Positions 60,430-64,000 of a stretch of 64,000 nt of DNA are shown here, one piece after another. The stretch's first letter is position 1. Each line of letters opens with the position of its first letter. The notes under the pieces are model-generated. The model searched no databases, was not told the origin of the DNA, and saw nothing but the letters and a program-made list of their open reading frames with translations. The stretch comes from Parasponia andersonii (lineage: Eukaryota; Streptophyta; Magnoliopsida; Rosales; Cannabaceae), in NCBI GenBank assembly GCA_002914805.1, contig JXTB01000052.1, positions 171,996 to 235,995 on the forward strand, read 5' to 3'. The position numbers and the translations under genes were made by a program.

Positions 60430-60996
60430 CACAGGACATGTAATCCATTTTAACTGCGAAACTGCTATTCCATTTGACTATGGGCCGCAGCCTGCATTTC
60501 AGCCAATAGCAGGTCCTCATAAGTGCCCGCGCTAGCTTGTAGTTATAAATCATCATATATAGAATCAAAGGATAAAAGCAAAAATGTTTTTTTTTTTTTT
60601 TTTTTGGAAAGGGAAAAGCAAAAATCTCTTGCCAAGTTGAACAATTGAAAATTCCAATCGGAGGTTGTGCCGAATGCCTTTCTATAATTATATTGAAGAA
60701 GTTCAACTTACACGATTTTTTTTAAATAGAAAAAATAATTACTTAAATAAAACAACCGCAAACTGCATACGCTTAGTTTACTATTTTTATCACATGAAAA
60801 TTCCATTTATTACACCGATTCATTCACCTAGTTCTAAATGCAACGTATCAAAAAAGTGTACACAGACTTGGTGAATGACCATTGACTTGGGGGAGAGGGG
60901 GAAAAAAAAAAAGCCGAAGACAGAATAAAAGACTTGACCACAACGCACTTGTAAGATAAGAAATCTCAAGGAAGTTTATATTTATATGTATATAGT

Positions 60997-61034
<38 letters not shown>

Positions 61035-61800
61035 ATATATTTAAGGGTTTTTGTAGGTATGTTTAAGTAAGGTTTACGTATGTCTAGTGTAGTGAAGTTT
61101 CTTTGTTCACATAATGATATTTGAAATCGAATTAGTTTATTTTAGCATAAACTACTTGGTCAAAATTATTTGATTAAATAATGTCTCCAAAATTCCACAT
61201 GTAGCCAATACATTAATTATGAATTAATGCTGAATTGTTACGAGTATGTCATCAAATAAGAGAATCCTAAGTAAAATATGCAGAAAAAAATATAATACGA
61301 ACAATGAACATTTGAAATATCATTGTCAAATTGTATATTATGCGTGCATACATACTTTTTTCTTTCGATATCTAATATACACGTATGTATACATATATAA
61401 ATACATAACTTGCTTTCGAAAATCAGAAGTACAAATCATCACTCCGTGCTACAAAGCGTCATTTTTAATTTAGCAACCATTTTGCACCTACCAGGATGAC
61501 AACATATGGCAAACTAACCAGATAAGGACCACTCTGAATATCCGCCTAATTAAATTCAAATTTTAAATCATTGACCACGTCAACACAACCTCGATGTCCA
61601 CGTCACCATCCAACTTCCCTTCACAAACTTCTTTTTTAGAGTTATTAATTTTTTGCTAATGTCTGCAAACTTCTCAACTTCTTGGCCACATTCTTTCCTA
61701 CTTTCTTCATCCCCACATTTCCAAGAAAGGCAAAAACATAATTGTATTTATTTTTGCTTTGAAAAGAAAAAAAAAAAAACACTTTTTTCGCCTCTATCCA
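60430..61800. other. Spacer upstream of the membrane-protein gene
   Basis: No supported gene. It contains a poly-T run (about 60586-60605), a (TA)n run (about 61002-61025) and low-complexity AT sequence. The last few hundred bases become more mixed in composition and are probably the promoter of the gene at 61971. Confidence 0.45.
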
Positions 61801-61818
61801 TTTCCGCCACCGGCAGCT

Positions 61819-61840
61819 CACGTGACCCGTGACACACGTC
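61819..61840 (+). promoter_or_regulatory. Pair of ACGT-core motifs (G-box CACGTG and ACACGTC)
   Basis: CACGTG at 61819-61824 and ACACGTC at 61834-61840 sit about 130-150 bases before the ATG at 61971. ACGT cores of this kind bind bZIP or bHLH factors, and paired sites often act in ABA or light responses. Function here is inference from motif and position only. Confidence 0.4.
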
Positions 61841-61970
61841 ACTCTCAAAACCCTTGCTTTCCCTCACTCTTTCCGGTGACTCACCGGTTACCCATTTCCC
61901 CTAATTAATAAACCAAAAAGGCTTCTGCTCTCAAAACCTAAACACTCTACTTCAACTCCTCAGTCCAGCC

Positions 61971-62672
61971 ATGACCGGTGGCCTCAGTAAGCTCGGGACT
62001 GCCCTCATAGCAGTTTTCGCAGTCTGTCTAGTAGTCCTCGTCGCCGACCTCGTCTACGTCATCTGGCGCCGGCGCCGGTTCCAACGCCGGATCACCTCCG
62101 CCACCGGAGAGTCGGTCCTCGCCGGCGGCTCCGACTCCATCTACATCCTCTCGTCCAAGGAGCTTCTCTACTTCTTTTGCTGGCAAAACCGGTCTCGGGT
62201 CGAATCCAACGGGACAAACGGTGGCACGAACCAACTGCACGACCCGGATAACGACCCGAACCCGGCTGAGGCCGACGACCCGTTGAAGCTCCAAGGGCTG
62301 TATGGACAATCGACGTTGCTCTTCACTATAAAGGAGGAAGACGGCGATGATGAGGCCGAGAGAACTGCAGAGGGTTTGGGGAAGGAGGCGGCCAGTTCTG
62401 ATCGGGTTTACACTGGGTCAACGTTGACCGAAGACGTGGCGGTGAATTTTGACGTGGAAGTGGTGGTGGATGATGATGCGACGCCGTTTTCGACCCCTTG
62501 TGCTTCGCCTCCGTACTATACTCCGCAGCCTTCGCCGAGTCGTGAGGAGCTTAATGAACAGTACGTCTACTCCAATGAAAGTGTTAGTAATATTGGTGTT
62601 TTATTTGGTGACCAATTAGGTGGCAGAGAAGGGGTCCCACCTTTTGTTAGCTTAGAAATTATCAGCGTCTGA
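61971..62672 (+). CDS. Plant-specific single-pass membrane protein of unknown function
   Basis: A single-exon frame of 233 residues, GC-rich against very AT-rich flanks. A hydrophobic segment at residues 8-31 (LGTALIAVFAVCLVVLVADLVYVI) is followed at once by a basic stop-transfer cluster WRRRRFQRR (32-40). This predicts one N-terminal membrane anchor with the rest cytosolic. SSKELLYFFCW (61-71) is a second hydrophobic but short patch. The middle is acidic (KEEDGDDEAE). Near the end, TPFSTPCASPPYYTPQPSPS (171-190) is a Pro/Ser-rich motif that I recall from a family of uncharacterised plant transmembrane proteins. The C-terminus is hydrophobic (VPPFVSLEIISV). No catalytic motif is seen. The first ATG after a pyrimidine-rich leader (cactctacttcaactcctca) was chosen as start. 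Confidence 0.88.
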   Translation: MTGGLSKLGTALIAVFAVCLVVLVADLVYVIWRRRRFQRRITSATGESVLAGGSDSIYILSSKELLYFFCWQNRSRVESNGTNGGTNQLHDPDNDPNPAEADDPLKLQGLYGQSTLLFTIKEEDGDDEAERTAEGLGKEAASSDRVYTGSTLTEDVAVNFDVEVVVDDDATPFSTPCASPPYYTPQPSPSREELNEQYVYSNESVSNIGVLFGDQLGGREGVPPFVSLEIISV

Positions 62673-63157
62673 ACTTTGGTCCGTCGCCGGAAAGTATTTA
62701 CTCCGGCCACCGGAATAGTCTTAGTCTAGTCATGTATTAATCTTGTAACTAAATATTTACTAGGGTCGTTCTCTCTTGGCCGGCCAATCTTAACCAGTGT
62801 TTTTGGCTGTTTAGTTTGAGGAAACGACTTTTGTCCTAGGCCTTGCCACGTAAGAAATGTGGGCCCCGTGTGATGTGGCAAGATATGAATGGCCTATGTT
62901 GTATCTGACTCCTCTGTTTTATTATTTTCTTTTTAGTAAGGTCTTTGCGTTTGTCCCATGGCATGGAAATTGAGAAAGTGTAGGTGGAATATTGAATGCT
63001 TTTGGTACTAGATTGGTTGTAATTTGTAAAAGTAGTGTCTACTAAGGAAGGAGTAAAGAGAACAGAGTTTTTCAAGCCGTGCGTAGATTTTAAGAATGTG
63101 AATGTGATTGGATCCAAATTAATGTATAAGGTGAAAATTTGTATATTTTCTTTATTT

Positions 63158-63163
63158 AATAAA
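63158..63163 (+). terminator. Possible poly(A) signal of the membrane-protein gene
   Basis: AATAAA lies 486 bases after the stop codon, in a T/A-rich stretch just before the LTR that starts at 63231. No other canonical AATAAA lies between, although plant genes often use variant signals, so an earlier site is possible. Confidence 0.35.
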
Positions 63164-63230
63164 GTTTGTGTTAATATATCTTCTTCTAAATTTTAATATA
63201 TTATATTAGTTAACTAAATTAATTATTAAT

Positions 63231-64000
63231 TGTTGATGGAGGTTTTATCAACAATAAATTTATGAATAATTAAGAGATGTGGCTTGTGTAAATTGAGGTA
63301 AATAATCAAAGCAAATAAGGAGACACGGATTTATAGTGGTTCGGCCCCAAAAAAGATGAGCCTACGTCCACTGTTTTCTCACTATATTGATGAATATTCA
63401 AGGGTACAATACTCGAAAGCTAATGAAGAACGCTCAAGACTTAGACCACCCTAAGCGTGTATTTGCTCTGACTTCTATTCTCTCTCACTTGTTTCTGCCC
63501 AGAATTTTTGTGATGATCCCTTCGGAACACAGAGCCCCCCTTTATATAGACTGTAGTGACCTTATCCCACTAGGTTCCTTATTCAATTAGGATCCTAATT
63601 GAATAAACGGGTAACTATACAATTGGTAATTATCCAATTAAGTAATTGGATAATTATTCAAAACGGATAACTAGTTAATTACAAACAATACAATTAGATA
63701 ACTACTCGAAAAGGATAACTTAGTTAATCGCAAATAGGAGTCTTCAGTTTCCCTTTCCTTGTAGGTTTCCTCCACAGCATTTACCTATTTCCCTCTTCTT
63801 GTAGGTTTCCTTTATAGTGTTTTTGTGTTTCCCTTTTCCTATAGGTTCCCTGTTTATTAAGGAAAACTATACGGAGAAGGTCGCACAATTACCTGCAGAA
63901 GAGGTCGCATATAAGCATCACGGAGGAGGTCGCATATATCCTTCTTGAGGGAGGTCGCATATAAAACTTATGCGATCTTAGGGTTTTAAACCGCATAACA
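63231..64000 (-). mobile_element. Copia-type LTR with repeated U3 motifs, at the window edge
   Basis: The plus-strand text starts TGTTGATGGAGG and runs to CCGCATAACA at the last base, TG..CA ends giving 770 bp. Read on the minus strand it has a TATATAAA box (63541-63548) followed by the R/U5 signature 'cagtggacgtaggc' and 'ggccgaaccactataaatcc' found in many plant copia LTRs. Two repeat sets lie upstream of that TATA box in U3: a ~25-bp set with AGGTCGCA (plus strand) at 63878, 63902, 63927 and 63952, and a 40-bp set with (G/A)TAGGTTTCC at 63761, 63801 and 63841. Whether an internal region follows lies outside the window. The 67-codon frame at 63387-63590 is chance. Confidence 0.75.

Overview
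The window is nuclear DNA of a flowering plant, almost certainly a eudicot. Host genes have canonical GT/AG introns and match plant-specific families (TT9/GFS9, SMXL3). They sit in AT-rich sequence packed with plant LTR retrotransposons of the Tat, Athila, Tekay and copia types, MITEs, a probable Helitron and SINE-like pieces. I cannot name the genus. Two single undetermined bases (29681 and 47407) show that this is a draft assembly.

Layout. 1-1715: SINE-like piece, a degenerate 74-bp tandem repeat, then the upstream region of the first gene. 1716-7554 (+): a complete 19-exon gene for the FPL-domain/CLEC16A-like protein TRANSPARENT TESTA 9 (GFS9). 7555-13018: gene-free, ending in the CT-rich leader of the next gene. 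13019-16416 (+): a complete three-exon SMXL3 gene (SMAX1-LIKE, Clp-ATPase-like). 17756-26716: an Athila-type gypsy derivative on the minus strand that carries only gag and protease remnants; its left LTR holds a nested Tekay-like solo LTR (18697-20769). 27782-28133: a CACTA-type MITE. 30726-43128: a full-length but decayed Tat-type gypsy element on the minus strand, bounded by a GAAAC target duplication, with an antisense ORF region and three tandem-repeat arrays next to pol. 43198-47860: a dense cluster of small elements. 50732-51708: a foldback/Mutator-like element with an 11-bp target duplication. 53031-56075: a truncated Tekay-like element. 58033-60421: two copies of another MITE plus one more microsatellite-flanked MITE. 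61971-62672 (+): an intronless gene for a plant single-pass membrane protein of unknown function. 63231-64000: a copia-type LTR on the minus strand whose far end coincides with the window edge.

How it fits together. The three host genes share a strand and show no sign of common function: one acts in Golgi/vacuole trafficking, one in phloem development, one is an uncharacterised membrane protein. The roughly 45 kb between SMXL3 and the membrane-protein gene holds no host gene that I can support and is largely layered transposon insertions. The most unusual pattern is a family of five ~240-bp MITEs at 29.4, 43.2, 45.2, 46.0 and 59.4 kb. They lie in both orientations, and nearly all their flanks are (TA)n runs, which suggests insertion specifically into TA microsatellites.
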